Counted from the first letter of the stretch, positions 1-8,435 are shown. The stretch: 64,000 bases of DNA from Sphaerisporangium dianthi (GCF_042654065.1 NZ_JBHSFP010000001.1:124001-188000), one strand, 5' to 3'. A program made the numbers and translations. Notes: generated from the sequence alone by a model not told the origin.

Positions 1-1
1 C

Positions 2-256
2 GGCGACACCGAGCCGGGCAAGAAGATCCTGGACCTGCGCAAGCAGTTCGCGACGATCCCGGTGGAGCACTTCCAGCCGTACATCGACGCCAACACCGCG
101 GTCCAGTTCAAGCTTGAGCCGCCGAAGGCCCAGGAGATCTACGCGGTACTGGACACGGCGATGTCCGCGGTGCTGACCAGGAAGGACGCCAACGTCGACC
201 AGCTGCTCTCCGACGCGGAGAAGAAGGTCAACAACATCCTGGCCAAGTCGAGCTGA
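2..256 (+). CDS. ABC sugar-binding protein, C-terminal fragment
   Basis: This is the last 84 codons of an open frame that enters from outside the window, so the start is missing. The ending, with helices rich in Lys and Glu and the tail VNNILAKSS, resembles the C-terminus of family 1 extracellular solute-binding proteins. The main support is context: two binding-protein-dependent sugar permeases and a GH13 glycosidase follow on the same strand. The protein would be the lipid-anchored receptor that delivers an oligosaccharide to the permeases. The ligand cannot be read from this fragment; a maltose-like or other alpha-glucoside is inferred from the glycosidase. Confidence 0.75.
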   Translation, partial: GDTEPGKKILDLRKQFATIPVEHFQPYIDANTAVQFKLEPPKAQEIYAVLDTAMSAVLTRKDANVDQLLSDAEKKVNNILAKSS

Positions 257-326
257 CCTCGGCCCCGGGGTGCCGGCCGCCACCGGCCGGCACCCCGCCC
301 ACGCACTGACGCAATCGGGAGTACAG

Positions 327-1244
327 ATGACCACGACGGCCGCGGCGGCGTCACGGCGCCGCGCTCCGGGGGCGGCGGGGCGCAGCGTCCGCCGCAATCT
401 GACGGCGTACGGGTTCCTCTGCGGGGCGCTGCTGTGCTTCGCGTTCTTCTCCTGGTACCCGATGGTGCGGGAGTTCCTGCTCAGCTTCCAGAAGACGAAC
501 TTCGTCGGGCCGCCCGAATGGGTGGGCCTGGACAACTTCCGCACCGTGACCGAGGATTCGGCGTTCGCCCAGGCCTGGATCAACACGGCCGCCTTCACCG
601 GGCTCGCGCTGATCGTCGGGTACGCCGTGCCGTTCGTGGCGGCGATCGTCCTGAACGAGCTGCGGCACGCCAAGGCCTACCTCAGGTTCGTCGTCTACCT
701 GCCGGTGATGCTGCCGCCGGCCGTCGCGGTGCTGCTGTTCAAGTGGTTCTACGACCCGGGCCCCGGGCTGTTCAACCAGATCCTCGACCTGGTGCACCTG
801 CCGGGGCTGAGCTGGCTGGACTCCACCAGCACCGCGCTGCTCTCGCTGGTGCTCGTCTCCACCTGGATGAACCTCGGCACCGGCACGCTGATCTACCTGG
901 CGGCGCTGCAGAGCATCCCGGGCGAGCTGTACGAGGCGGCGGAGCTGGACGGCGCGGGCCTGTTCAGGCGGGTGTGGCACGTCACCATCCCGCAGACCAA
1001 ACTGGTCCTGCTGGTGATGCTGCTGCTGCAGATCGTCGCCACCATGCAGGTGTTCATCGAGCCGTACCTGCTGACCGGCGGCGGCCCTGAGAACGCGACG
1101 GTCACGGTGGCCTACCTCATGTACCAGTACGCCTTCAGCTTCGGCAACTTCGGCGGCGGAGGCGCGCTCGGACTGATGCTCATGATCGTGCTGATGGTGT
1201 TCTCGGCCGTCTACCTGCGCGTCTCGCGGGACAACCAGATCTAG
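327..1244 (+). CDS. Carbohydrate ABC transporter permease (MalF type)
   Basis: This is a 305-residue inner-membrane subunit with about six transmembrane segments. It carries the EAA loop that contacts the ATPase (EAAELDGAGLFRRVWHVTIPQ, around residues 210-230), typical of CUT1 sugar importers. I chose the ATG at 327, which has GGGAGT upstream, over the in-frame start at 270, which would add a low-complexity leader overlapping the intergenic gap. It lies between the binding protein and the second permease in one operon. No ATPase gene is present; actinomycete CUT1 importers often share a single ATPase such as MsiK encoded elsewhere. Substrate specificity is inferred from the downstream glycosidase. 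Confidence 0.9.
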   Translation: MTTTAAAASRRRAPGAAGRSVRRNLTAYGFLCGALLCFAFFSWYPMVREFLLSFQKTNFVGPPEWVGLDNFRTVTEDSAFAQAWINTAAFTGLALIVGYAVPFVAAIVLNELRHAKAYLRFVVYLPVMLPPAVAVLLFKWFYDPGPGLFNQILDLVHLPGLSWLDSTSTALLSLVLVSTWMNLGTGTLIYLAALQSIPGELYEAAELDGAGLFRRVWHVTIPQTKLVLLVMLLLQIVATMQVFIEPYLLTGGGPENATVTVAYLMYQYAFSFGNFGGGGALGLMLMIVLMVFSAVYLRVSRDNQI

Positions 1245-1256
1245 GAGTTGGCGACG

Positions 1257-2273
1257 ATGTCGAGCAGCACAGTGCGCTCGGGCGGCGAGGTACGCCCCGG
1301 CCACCCGCCGCGTCCCGTCCCGCCGCACGCGGGAGGTCCGCCGGGCGGCGCCGAGACCTCACCCCCCGCGCGCGGGCGGCGCGGGAAGGCGCCGGAGCGC
1401 CACGTCCGCGGCCTTGTGTCCCCGCAGACGCTCGGCACGACCCACGGGAAGATCATCTACTGGATCGTCCTGGTCACGGTGGTCGTCGGCTTCACCGCGA
1501 TCTTCGTCTTCCCGCTGTACTGGATGGTCACCGGGGCGCTGAAGTCGCCGGACGAGCTCGCCCAGATCCCGCCGTCGTTCTTCCCGAGCTCCCCGGACTT
1601 CAGCGTGTACGCCGAGGCGTGGGACCAGCTCGACCTCGGCGTGTTCCTGCGCAACACGGTCATCTACGCCGCGGGAGCCTGGCTGTTCACCCTGGCCATC
1701 GACGTCACCGCCGCCTACGCCCTGTCCAAGCTGCGGCCCGTGCTCGGCAAGCTCGTCCTCGGCGGGATGCTCGCCACGCTGATGATCCCGCCCACGGTGA
1801 TCCTGCTGCCGGCCTACCTGACGGTCAAGGACCTGCCGATCCTCGGGTTCAACCTGCTGAACACCCCCTGGGCGATCTGGCTGCCGGCCGCGGCCAACGG
1901 CTTCTTCATCTTCCTGCTCAAGCGGTTCTTCGACTCCATCCCCCGGGAACTGCTGGAGGCCGCCGAGATCGACGGCGCCGGCCCGGCGCGCATCCTGTGG
2001 TCGATCGTGCTGCCGGTGTCGCGGCCGATCCTCGGCGTGGTGTCGATCCTGTCGGTGGTCAGCGTCTGGAAGGACTTCATCTGGCCCCTGCTCGTGCTGC
2101 CCGACAGCGACAAGATGTCGATCAGCGTGGGCATCTCATCGCTGTCGGCGCAGATGCCGCAGAACGTGCTCATGGCGGCCCTGGTCATCGCCAGCATCCC
2201 GGCCATCGTGATCTTCTTCGTCTTCCAGCGCAGCATCATGGCCGGCCTGACCGCCGGAAGCCTCAAGGGATGA
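1257..2273 (+). CDS. Carbohydrate ABC transporter permease (MalG type)
   Basis: This is a 338-residue partner of the preceding permease, with six predicted membrane segments and the EAA motif (EAAEIDGAGPARILWSIVLP). It begins 12 bases after the upstream stop. GGAG at 1243-1246 fits the ATG at 1257 better than the TTG at 1248. The first 65 residues or so are a Pro/Gly/Arg-rich cytoplasmic extension that MalG-type proteins usually lack; a later start is possible but the frame is open throughout. The two permeases would form the heterodimeric channel of a CUT1 importer. Confidence 0.9.
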   Translation: MSSSTVRSGGEVRPGHPPRPVPPHAGGPPGGAETSPPARGRRGKAPERHVRGLVSPQTLGTTHGKIIYWIVLVTVVVGFTAIFVFPLYWMVTGALKSPDELAQIPPSFFPSSPDFSVYAEAWDQLDLGVFLRNTVIYAAGAWLFTLAIDVTAAYALSKLRPVLGKLVLGGMLATLMIPPTVILLPAYLTVKDLPILGFNLLNTPWAIWLPAAANGFFIFLLKRFFDSIPRELLEAAEIDGAGPARILWSIVLPVSRPILGVVSILSVVSVWKDFIWPLLVLPDSDKMSISVGISSLSAQMPQNVLMAALVIASIPAIVIFFVFQRSIMAGLTAGSLKG

Positions 2274-2403
2274 CCCGGCGCGGCCGCTGCCCGGCCGCGC
2301 CCGACGCACCCACCACCCGGGCCGTACACGCCGCGGCCGGCGCGCCCTCCGTCACCGCGGACGGCGCCCGCCGCGCACCGAATCTGTAAGGAGAGACTCC
2401 AGC

Positions 2404-3966
2404 ATGTCGAAAACGTGGTGGCGGGGAGCCGCGATCTACCAGGTCTACCTGCGAAGCTTCGCCGACGGCAACGGCGACGGCGTCGGCGACCTGGCCGGCC
2501 TGCGGTCTCGCCTGCCCTACCTGGCGGAGCTCGGCGTCGACGCGATCTGGCTCAACCCCTGGTACCCCTCCCCCATGGCCGACGGCGGATACGACGTCGC
2601 GGACTACCGCGACATCGACCCCTCGTTCGGCACCCTGCCGGAGGCGGAGAAGTTCATCCAGGAGGCGCACGCGCTGGGCATCAGGACGATCATCGACATC
2701 GTGCCCAACCACGGCTCGGACCAGCAGGAATGGTTCCTCCAGGCGCTCGCCGCCGGGCCCGGCTCGCCGGAGCGGGCGCGCTTCTGGTTCGCCGAGGGGC
2801 GCGGCGAGCTGCCGCCGAACGACTGGCAGTCGATCTTCGGCGGCCCGGCGTGGACGCGCGTGCCGGACGGGCAGTGGTACCTCCACCTGTTCGCCCCCGA
2901 GCAGCCCGACTTCAACTGGACCAACCCCGAGGTGGTGGAGGAGTTCCACGACATCCTGCGGTTCTGGTTCGACCGCGGCGTGGACGGCATCCGCATCGAC
3001 TCGGCGGCCGTGCTCTTCAAGGACTTCGACAGCGTCGAGGAGTCCTACACCGACCACGACGCCGTCCACGAGGTCTACCGGGGGTGGCGCCGCATCGCCG
3101 ACGAGTACGGCGACCGCATCCTGATCGGCGAGGTCTGGCTGCCCGACCAGGAGCGGTTCGCGCTCTACCTGCGGCCCGACGAGATGCACACCGCGTTCAA
3201 CTTCGACTTCATGGCCCGCCCGTGGGAGCCCGCCGAGCTGCGGGAGTCGATCGACCTGACGCTGGCCACGCACCGCACGATCGGCGCCCCGCCGACGTGG
3301 GTGCTGTCCAACCACGACGTGCCGCGGCCGGTGACCAAGTACGGCAGGGCCGTGACCTCCTTCAGCCACACCGACCGCAGGGACGGCATGCCCTCGGACC
3401 TGGTGCTGGGCGAGCGCAGGGCCAGGGCCGCGGCGCTGCTCGCCATGGCGCTGCCCGGCAGCGTGTACGTCTACCAGGGGGAGGAGCTGGGGCTGCCCGA
3501 GGTGGACGACATCCCCGGCGAGCTGCGGCAGGACCCCATGTGGACGCGGTCGAGGCACACCGTTCCCGGCCGGGACGGCTGCCGCGTGCCGCTGCCGTGG
3601 TCGGGCGCCGCTCCGCCGTTCGGCTACAGCACCGCGGAGCCGTGGCTGCCGCAGCCCGCCTCGTGGGAGGGCCTGACTGCCGAGGCCCAGGACGCCGACC
3701 CCGGCTCCATGCTGTGCCTGTACCGGACGGCGCTGCGCATCCGGCGGGCCGAGCTCGGCGACGGCGCGCTGCGCTGGCTGGACGCGCCGGACGGCGTGCT
3801 GGCCTTCGCGCGCGAGTCCGGGCTGACCTGCCTCGTCAACCTCGGCGCCGAGCCGGTGCCGCTGCCCGCGCACGAGGGCGTCCTGCTGGCCAGCGGCCCC
3901 GTGAACGGGGACACGCTGCCCTCCGACACCGCCGTCTGGCTGCGCGTCACCGAGGCCGCGGACTAG
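2404..3966 (+). CDS. GH13 alpha-glucosidase family enzyme
   Basis: This is a 520-residue alpha-amylase-superfamily glycoside hydrolase with no signal peptide, so it should act in the cytoplasm on sugars brought in by the importer encoded just upstream. The conserved regions are clear: DIVPNH near residue 100, the nucleophile Asp199 in GIRIDSA, the acid/base Glu243 in LIGEVW, and the transition-state stabiliser Asp305 in SNHD. The N-terminal IYQVYLRSFADGNGDGVGDL segment is typical of oligo-1,6-glucosidase, alpha-glucosidase and trehalose-type GH13 enzymes. AAGGAG at 2388-2393 supports the ATG. Gene order (binding protein, two permeases, glycosidase) matches agl/mal operons. The exact substrate is not resolved. 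Confidence 0.92.
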   Translation: MSKTWWRGAAIYQVYLRSFADGNGDGVGDLAGLRSRLPYLAELGVDAIWLNPWYPSPMADGGYDVADYRDIDPSFGTLPEAEKFIQEAHALGIRTIIDIVPNHGSDQQEWFLQALAAGPGSPERARFWFAEGRGELPPNDWQSIFGGPAWTRVPDGQWYLHLFAPEQPDFNWTNPEVVEEFHDILRFWFDRGVDGIRIDSAAVLFKDFDSVEESYTDHDAVHEVYRGWRRIADEYGDRILIGEVWLPDQERFALYLRPDEMHTAFNFDFMARPWEPAELRESIDLTLATHRTIGAPPTWVLSNHDVPRPVTKYGRAVTSFSHTDRRDGMPSDLVLGERRARAAALLAMALPGSVYVYQGEELGLPEVDDIPGELRQDPMWTRSRHTVPGRDGCRVPLPWSGAAPPFGYSTAEPWLPQPASWEGLTAEAQDADPGSMLCLYRTALRIRRAELGDGALRWLDAPDGVLAFARESGLTCLVNLGAEPVPLPAHEGVLLASGPVNGDTLPSDTAVWLRVTEAAD

Positions 3967-3974
3967 CCACGCCG

Positions 3975-3991
3975 GTACCCCCAGGGGGTAC
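3975..3991. promoter_or_regulatory. CsoR-like copper operator palindrome
   Basis: GTACCCCCAGGGGGTAC is a perfect 17-bp palindrome that begins 8 bp after the glycosidase stop and ends 23 bp before the DUF4396 start. Actinobacterial CsoR-family repressors bind sites of the form ATACCCC-n-GGGGTAT, so this is a good candidate operator for the next gene. No csoR gene lies in the window. Confidence 0.55.
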
Positions 3992-4014
3992 TATGAGCGG
4001 CGAGGAGGCTCGAC

Positions 4015-4554
4015 ATGGACGATCACGACCACCAGCACCACTCCATCCCCGCCGCTTCGGCCCGCGATCACCCGGCCCCGGCGGCGGGCGGGCGCCATGA
4101 CGGCCCGCCCGCCGCCACCTGGGCGATGGCGGCGCAGGCCACCCTGCACTGCCTGACCGGTTGCGCGATCGGCGAGGTGGCCGGCATGGCCATCGGCACC
4201 GCCGCCGGCCTGCACAACGCCATGACCGTGGTGCTGTCGGTGGCGCTGGCGTTCGTCTTCGGCTACGCCTTCACCATGCGCGGCGTGCTGCGCGCCGGGG
4301 TCGGCCTCGGCGCGGCGCTGAAGATCGCGTTGGCCGCCGACACCGTCTCCATCGCCGTCATGGAGGTGCTGGACAACACGGTGATGGTCACCGTGCCGGG
4401 GGCGATGGACGCCGGGCTGGGCGAGGTGCTGTTCTGGGCGTCGCTGGCCGGCTCGCTGGTGGTGGCCTTCGTGCTGACCACCCCGATCAACCGCTGGCTG
4501 ATCTCACGGGGCAGGGGCCACGCCGTCCTGCACTCCTACCACCACGGTCACTGA
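4015..4554 (+). CDS. DUF4396 membrane protein with His-rich tails
   Basis: This is a 179-residue DUF4396 protein of unknown function. It has a His/Asp-rich N-terminus (DDHDHQHH), about four hydrophobic segments from residue 40 onward, and a His-rich C-terminus ending YHHGH. The His clusters at both ends suggest metal binding, and the upstream CsoR-like palindrome suggests copper-responsive expression; both are inferences. GAGGAGG at 4002-4008 supports the ATG. Its last 7 bases overlap the 3' end of the convergent serine hydrolase gene. DUF4396 proteins are common in actinobacteria but have no established biochemical role that I know of. Confidence 0.85.
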   Translation: MDDHDHQHHSIPAASARDHPAPAAGGRHDGPPAATWAMAAQATLHCLTGCAIGEVAGMAIGTAAGLHNAMTVVLSVALAFVFGYAFTMRGVLRAGVGLGAALKIALAADTVSIAVMEVLDNTVMVTVPGAMDAGLGEVLFWASLAGSLVVAFVLTTPINRWLISRGRGHAVLHSYHHGH

Positions 4555-5723
4555 CGCGGGCCGCCGGACAGGCACTCGCGGACCGCCGCGACGAGCCGCT
4601 TCGCGCGGGCGTCGCCGTGGCCGATCATCCGGTTGGCGACGTAGGCGAAACCCACCCCCCACTCGTCGTCCCCGAAGGCGAACTGGCCGCCCGCGCCGTC
4701 GTTGCCGAAGCTGCGCGGCCCGAGCATCGTGCGGAAGCCCGGCGAGTCGAGCAGGAAACCCGACCCCCAGCGGGCGCCCATGTCGGGGAACCCCGACCAC
4801 GAAGGCCCCGCGGTCAGTTCCCGCACCGCGCCGGTGATGGTGTCTCGCTTCAGCAGAGGGGCCGAGCCGTCGACGCCGGTCGCGGCGGCGGCGTACAGTC
4901 CGGCGAGGCCGGTCGCCGACGCGACCGCGCCGGCGCCGGGGAACTCCGCGGCGAGCAGCGCGGGGTCGTTCCAGCCGTGCGGCTCGTCGAGGCCGGGGAA
5001 GACGAGCGCCCCGTTCATCGTCACGATGCGCGTCACCAGCGACTCGGGGCCGGGCAGCGGCGGCCGTCCCCCGGCCTCGGCGAGCCGGGCGAGGGCGCCG
5101 AGCTCGCCCGGGGGCAGGCCGATCCAGGCCCGCAGCCCCAGCTCGTCGCCGGCGGCCTCGCGGAAGTAGGCGCCGGGCGTGAGCCCGGTGATCCGCCGGA
5201 TCAGCTCGCCGATGAGGAAGCCGAAGACGTGGCCGTGGTATTCGTGGGCGGCGCCGGGTTCCCACAGCGGCTCCTGCTCCTCGATCGCGCGGACCACCGG
5301 CGTCCAGGCGGCGATCTCCTCGAAGCTCAGCACGCGGTCGAGGACCGGCAGCCCCGCGCGGTGCCCGAGCACCATGCGCGGCGTGATCGCCTCCTTTCCG
5401 GCCCGCGCGAACTCCGGCCAGTGGCGTGCCACCGGGGCGTCGAGGTCCAGCCGCCCCTCCTGGGCGAGCAGGTGGGCGCAGACTCCGACGATGCCCTTGG
5501 TGCAGGAGAAGACCGGGACGATCGTGTCGCGCTCCCATGGCCGGCCGTCGCGCTCGTCGGCGACTCCGCCCCACAGCTCGACGACCTTGCGTCCGCCGGC
5601 GAACACGGTCACGGCCGCGCCGAGCTCCGCGAGCTCCGCGAGCTCCGCGTCCTCGGCGAAATTCCGGGAGAAGGCGTCCGCGACCGCGCCGAATCCCTCC
5701 GCCACCCCGCCGCTGTACCGCAT
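4548..5723 (-). CDS. Class C beta-lactamase-fold serine hydrolase
   Basis: This is a 391-residue protein of the beta-lactamase/esterase family (PF00144). The SxxK nucleophile motif is SCTK, near residue 75. The Tyr motif is in HEYHGHVFGFL, as in EstB-type esterases, rather than the YxN of lactamases. There is no signal peptide, which favours a cytoplasmic esterase or transesterase such as those that modify natural products. I chose the start MRYSGG (cat at 5721-5723) with GGAGG upstream; the open frame continues further but loses coding character. The N-terminus has an unusual acidic EDAELAELAELGA repeat. It faces a TetR gene across 135 bp and is probably its target. Confidence 0.87.
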   Translation of the reverse strand: MRYSGGVAEGFGAVADAFSRNFAEDAELAELAELGAAVTVFAGGRKVVELWGGVADERDGRPWERDTIVPVFSCTKGIVGVCAHLLAQEGRLDLDAPVARHWPEFARAGKEAITPRMVLGHRAGLPVLDRVLSFEEIAAWTPVVRAIEEQEPLWEPGAAHEYHGHVFGFLIGELIRRITGLTPGAYFREAAGDELGLRAWIGLPPGELGALARLAEAGGRPPLPGPESLVTRIVTMNGALVFPGLDEPHGWNDPALLAAEFPGAGAVASATGLAGLYAAAATGVDGSAPLLKRDTITGAVRELTAGPSWSGFPDMGARWGSGFLLDSPGFRTMLGPRSFGNDGAGGQFAFGDDEWGVGFAYVANRMIGHGDARAKRLVAAVRECLSGGPRQ

Positions 5724-5815
5724 CGTTGTACCTCCGTTCTCGTCACGGACGCCCGGCTTGATGCAATGGACTGTGCAGGGACGCGGGCGGCCCGTGGCGC
5801 GGAACGCTACCTCGC

Positions 5816-5840
5816 CTAGGTGTATTAAGCAAATACCTAG
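5816..5840. promoter_or_regulatory. Putative TetR operator dyad
   Basis: The sequence runs CTAGGTGTATT, then AAGC, then AAATACCTAG: an imperfect inverted repeat with CTAGGT half-sites, 19 bp before the TetR start and in the shared promoter region with the divergent serine hydrolase. The stretch is much more AT-rich than its surroundings. It is a likely autoregulatory operator for the TetR protein. Confidence 0.5.
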
Positions 5841-5858
5841 AGACTCTAGGAAAGTGAG

Positions 5859-6467
5859 ATGACGATGGCTCGTGCGGGGCTGACGGCCGAGCGGGTGACC
5901 GAGGCCGCCGCCGACCTGGCGGACGCCGCCGGTTTCGAGAACATCACCGTGTCCGCGCTGGCGCGGAGCTTCGGCGTCAAGGACGCGAGCCTGTATTCGC
6001 ACGTCAAGAACCTGAAAGACCTGCGGGAGCGCGTCGCGCTGCTGGCCGCGGGCGAGCTGGCCGACCGCATCGCCGCGGCGGTCGCGGGCCGGGCCGGGCA
6101 GGACGCCCTGGCCGCGTTCGCCAACGCCTACCGGCAGTACGCGCTGGCCCATCCGGGGCGTTACGCGGCGACCCAGATCACGCTGGACCCCTCCGTCCTG
6201 GCCGCCTCCGACGCCTACGCGCGCACCATCGAACTGACCTACGGGATGCTGCGCGCGTACCGGCTGGCCGAGCCCGACCTGACCGACGCGGGCCGCCTGC
6301 TGCGCAGCACCTTCCACGGCTACATCACCCTGGAGGCCAACGGCGGGTTCAGCCACTCCCGCGACGTGCAGGAGTCATGGGACCGGGCGCTGGAGGCCCT
6401 GCACTTCCTGCTCCAGCACTGGCCCGCCGCCCCTTCGCGCCGCGAGGCCGGTCACGACGGCACCTGA
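5859..6467 (+). CDS. TetR family regulator with WHG-type C-terminal domain
   Basis: This is a 202-residue TetR-type repressor. The helix-turn-helix occupies residues 10-55 (FENITVSALARSFGVKDASLYSHVKN). The ligand-binding part contains STFHGYITLEANGGF, typical of the WHG-type TetR C-terminal domain. The start is ATG 5859; ATG 5865 is an alternative, and AGGAAAGTGAG precedes both. It is divergent from the serine hydrolase gene, with a dyad between them, so it probably controls itself and that gene. The inducer is unknown. Confidence 0.9.
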   Translation: MTMARAGLTAERVTEAAADLADAAGFENITVSALARSFGVKDASLYSHVKNLKDLRERVALLAAGELADRIAAAVAGRAGQDALAAFANAYRQYALAHPGRYAATQITLDPSVLAASDAYARTIELTYGMLRAYRLAEPDLTDAGRLLRSTFHGYITLEANGGFSHSRDVQESWDRALEALHFLLQHWPAAPSRREAGHDGT

Positions 6468-6528
6468 CGCCGGCGCGCGCCGCTCCCGCGGATCGGCGCC
6501 TGACCGGCCGCCGTACGAACGGCGGCGA

Positions 6529-7392
6529 TCATGACGGGGTCGCCGCGGTGATCAGCCACACCCCGGCGGGGAACCGGTAGCCGGCGCCCGGCTCGCGGAA
6601 CCGTTCGAACAGCCGGGCCGCCCCCGCGCGTGCCGCGGCCCGGCCCTGTGGCGCACTGGCGCGGTAGGCCGCGCCCGCCGGGCCCATCTCGATGAGCCAC
6701 TCGGCCACCACCTCGCCCTCGTCGGGGGCGTCCATGGTGACGTCGTACGGCTGGACCGTGACGGCGTCGAAGCCGGCGGCGGTCAGGATGCGCTTCACCC
6801 TGCCGGGGTCGGCGAACGCGAACGGACCCGGCTCGTCGCCCATCGGCAGCGGCGGCAGCGGCCCGACATGGGGCGCGGCGCCGAGCGTGGCCGCGGGCAG
6901 CCACGGATTGGCGCCGCCGTCCCGGAACACGGTCGCGGCCAGACGGCCTCCCCGGCGCAGCGAACGCCGGATCGTCGTGCACCCTGCGACCGGGTCGGCC
7001 AGCGACATCAGCGCCATGCGCGAGAACGCCGCGTCGAACGGGGCGCCCGTCACGGTCTCGGCCGTCTCGATGTCGGCCGTGACGAACCGCAGGCCGGGGT
7101 GGCGTTCGCGCGGGAACCGCCGCCTGGCGGCGGCCACCATCGGCTCGGCCAGATCCACCCCGACCGCTTCGCCGCCCGGCCCTGCCGCCGCCGCCAGCTC
7201 GGCCGTGGTGCCACCGCAGCCGCAGCCCACGTCGAGGATCCGCTCCCCGGGCTTCGGCCGCAGCCAGTCCATCGCCGCCGCGCCCAACGGGCGGCCGGCC
7301 TCGTCCTGCCGGTCGGCGTGACGGGACCAGCCGGGCGCGGCCTGTGTCCAGAAAGCGTGGTTGCGGGCCCGCAGGGTGCCGGTGCCGGGCAT
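6529..7392 (-). CDS. Class I SAM-dependent methyltransferase
   Basis: This is a 287-residue methyltransferase with the Rossmann motif I ILDVGCGCGGTT, the acidic residue of motif II in AVGVDLAEPM, and motif III-like FRDGG region. It resembles UbiE/MenG-like methyltransferases; no substrate can be read. The start MPGTGTL (cat at 7390-7392) overlaps the stop of the upstream monooxygenase gene by one base, giving an ATGA arrangement that indicates translational coupling. The pair is probably transcribed from the operator region at 7695-7744 under the divergent TetR regulator. Confidence 0.88.
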   Translation of the reverse strand: MPGTGTLRARNHAFWTQAAPGWSRHADRQDEAGRPLGAAAMDWLRPKPGERILDVGCGCGGTTAELAAAAGPGGEAVGVDLAEPMVAAARRRFPRERHPGLRFVTADIETAETVTGAPFDAAFSRMALMSLADPVAGCTTIRRSLRRGGRLAATVFRDGGANPWLPAATLGAAPHVGPLPPLPMGDEPGPFAFADPGRVKRILTAAGFDAVTVQPYDVTMDAPDEGEVVAEWLIEMGPAGAAYRASAPQGRAAARAGAARLFERFREPGAGYRFPAGVWLITAATPS

Positions 7393-7694
7393 CAGAACGG
7401 CATCTCGGCGCCGTCGACGGTCACCGAACGGAACGCGGCGGCCTTGCCGGGATCGAAGCCCTCGTCCTGCGCGGCCAGGCCGGCGGCGCGGATCAGCCGC
7501 TCCGACTGGAATCGGCGGAACGCCTCCTCGCTCTCCCAGATGTTGATGATCCGCCACCCGCCCTCGGCCGGACCGGCGACGTGCGCGAGCAGACCGGGGG
7601 GACGATCCGGGCCCAGGTGCTTCTCCACCTGCAGGTACTCCTCCTCGCTGACGCCGGGCATCTCCTGAAGCACTCCGAACGGCACCGCACCCAC
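7392..7694 (-). CDS. Antibiotic biosynthesis monooxygenase-like small protein
   Basis: This is a 100-residue protein of the dimeric alpha/beta-barrel type (ABM/EthD-like). The pattern of a short strand, a helix with EEEYLQVEKHL, and the GGWRIINIWESEEAFRRF core is typical. The GTG at 7694 opens the frame, but a GTG at 7685 is better spaced from GGGG at 7694-7697 and would give 97 residues. It overlaps and is probably translationally coupled to the methyltransferase. Such proteins can oxidise aromatic substrates or simply degrade small metabolites; the function here is unknown. Confidence 0.75.
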   Translation of the reverse strand: MGAVPFGVLQEMPGVSEEEYLQVEKHLGPDRPPGLLAHVAGPAEGGWRIINIWESEEAFRRFQSERLIRAAGLAAQDEGFDPGKAAAFRSVTVDGAEMPF

Positions 7695-7702
7695 CCCTTT
7701 TT

Positions 7703-7721
7703 GATAGAGCCAGACTCTATC
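7703..7721. promoter_or_regulatory. Putative TetR operator dyad
   Basis: GATAGAG, five bases, CTCTATC is a perfect 7-bp inverted repeat in the 50-bp gap between the divergent monooxygenase and TetR genes. A further half-site, TAGAGC, follows at 7725-7730. Its position between divergent starts makes it the likely operator for the TetR protein encoded next door. Confidence 0.6.
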
Positions 7722-7744
7722 TAATAGAGCACTACACTCCGAGT

Positions 7745-8389
7745 ATGGCTGTCAAGAGGCGGTATCAGTCGGCGCGCAGGCAGGATCAGGCCCGCCAGAC
7801 CCGCCAGGCGATCCTGGAGGCCGCGGGCAGGCTGTTCGTCGACCCCGGCTATGCCGCCACCCCGCTGACGGCCGTCGCGGCCGAGGCCGGGGTCGCCGTC
7901 CAGACGGTGTACGCGGCGTTCGGCGGCAAGAGCCGGCTGCTGTCCGAGCTGATCGACGTCACCATCGCGGGCGACGACGAGCGGCGCAGCCTGCCCGACC
8001 GGCCCTTCGTCGCCGAGATCCGCGCCCTGTCCGACCCCCGGGCCATGCTCACCCGCTACGCCCGCCATCTCACCGAGACCCACGCCAGGCAGGTGGAGGT
8101 GATGCTCGCGCTGGCCGGCGCCGCGACCGCCGACGCCGGCGCCGCCGCCGTCTGGCGCAAGAACCTCGACGACCGGCGGCGCGGCATGGAGATGTTCGCC
8201 GCCGATCTCGCCGCCACCGGCGGCCTGCGGTCCGACCACGACATCGGCAGCGCCGCCGACGTCCTCTGGCTGGCCATGGACGTCCACAACTACGACTGGC
8301 TCGTCCGGCAACGCGGCTGGCCGCCGGAGCGGTACCAGCGCTGGTACGTCGACACCGTGGCCGCCGCCATCCTCGACGGCCCGGCCTGA
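7745..8389 (+). CDS. TetR family transcriptional regulator
   Basis: This is a 214-residue TetR repressor with the DNA-binding domain at residues 17-62 (TRQAILEAAGRLF, then VAAEAGVAVQTVYAAFGGKSRLL). The C-terminal ligand-binding domain is unassigned. The very basic N-terminus (KRRYQSARRQDQARQTRQ) is common in actinobacterial TetR proteins. It is divergent from the monooxygenase/methyltransferase pair with a 19-bp dyad between them. It likely represses that pair and itself, perhaps in response to a xenobiotic or a pathway product. Confidence 0.9.
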   Translation: MAVKRRYQSARRQDQARQTRQAILEAAGRLFVDPGYAATPLTAVAAEAGVAVQTVYAAFGGKSRLLSELIDVTIAGDDERRSLPDRPFVAEIRALSDPRAMLTRYARHLTETHARQVEVMLALAGAATADAGAAAVWRKNLDDRRRGMEMFAADLAATGGLRSDHDIGSAADVLWLAMDVHNYDWLVRQRGWPPERYQRWYVDTVAAAILDGPA

Positions 8390-8402
8390 AGGCTCGGCTA
8401 AG

Positions 8403-8422
8403 GCCCGGCGCCGGTGCCGGGC
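8403..8422. terminator. Bidirectional terminator hairpin
   Basis: GCCCGGC and GCCGGGC form a 7-bp stem with a 6-base loop between the convergent TetR and mshB genes. There is no U-tract, as is common in actinomycetes. Confidence 0.45.
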
Positions 8423-8435
8423 GTGCGCGGACGGG

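Noticed and set aside
2..3966. Regulation of the importer operon by the LacI-type gene at 9402
   Set aside because: Possible, but the operon promoter lies outside the window and no CTTGCA site is visible near the genes that are present.
5724..6356. Upstream extension of the serine hydrolase frame across the TetR gene
   Set aside because: It is antisense to a well-supported TetR gene and lacks family similarity; the start after GGAGG at 5723 is better.
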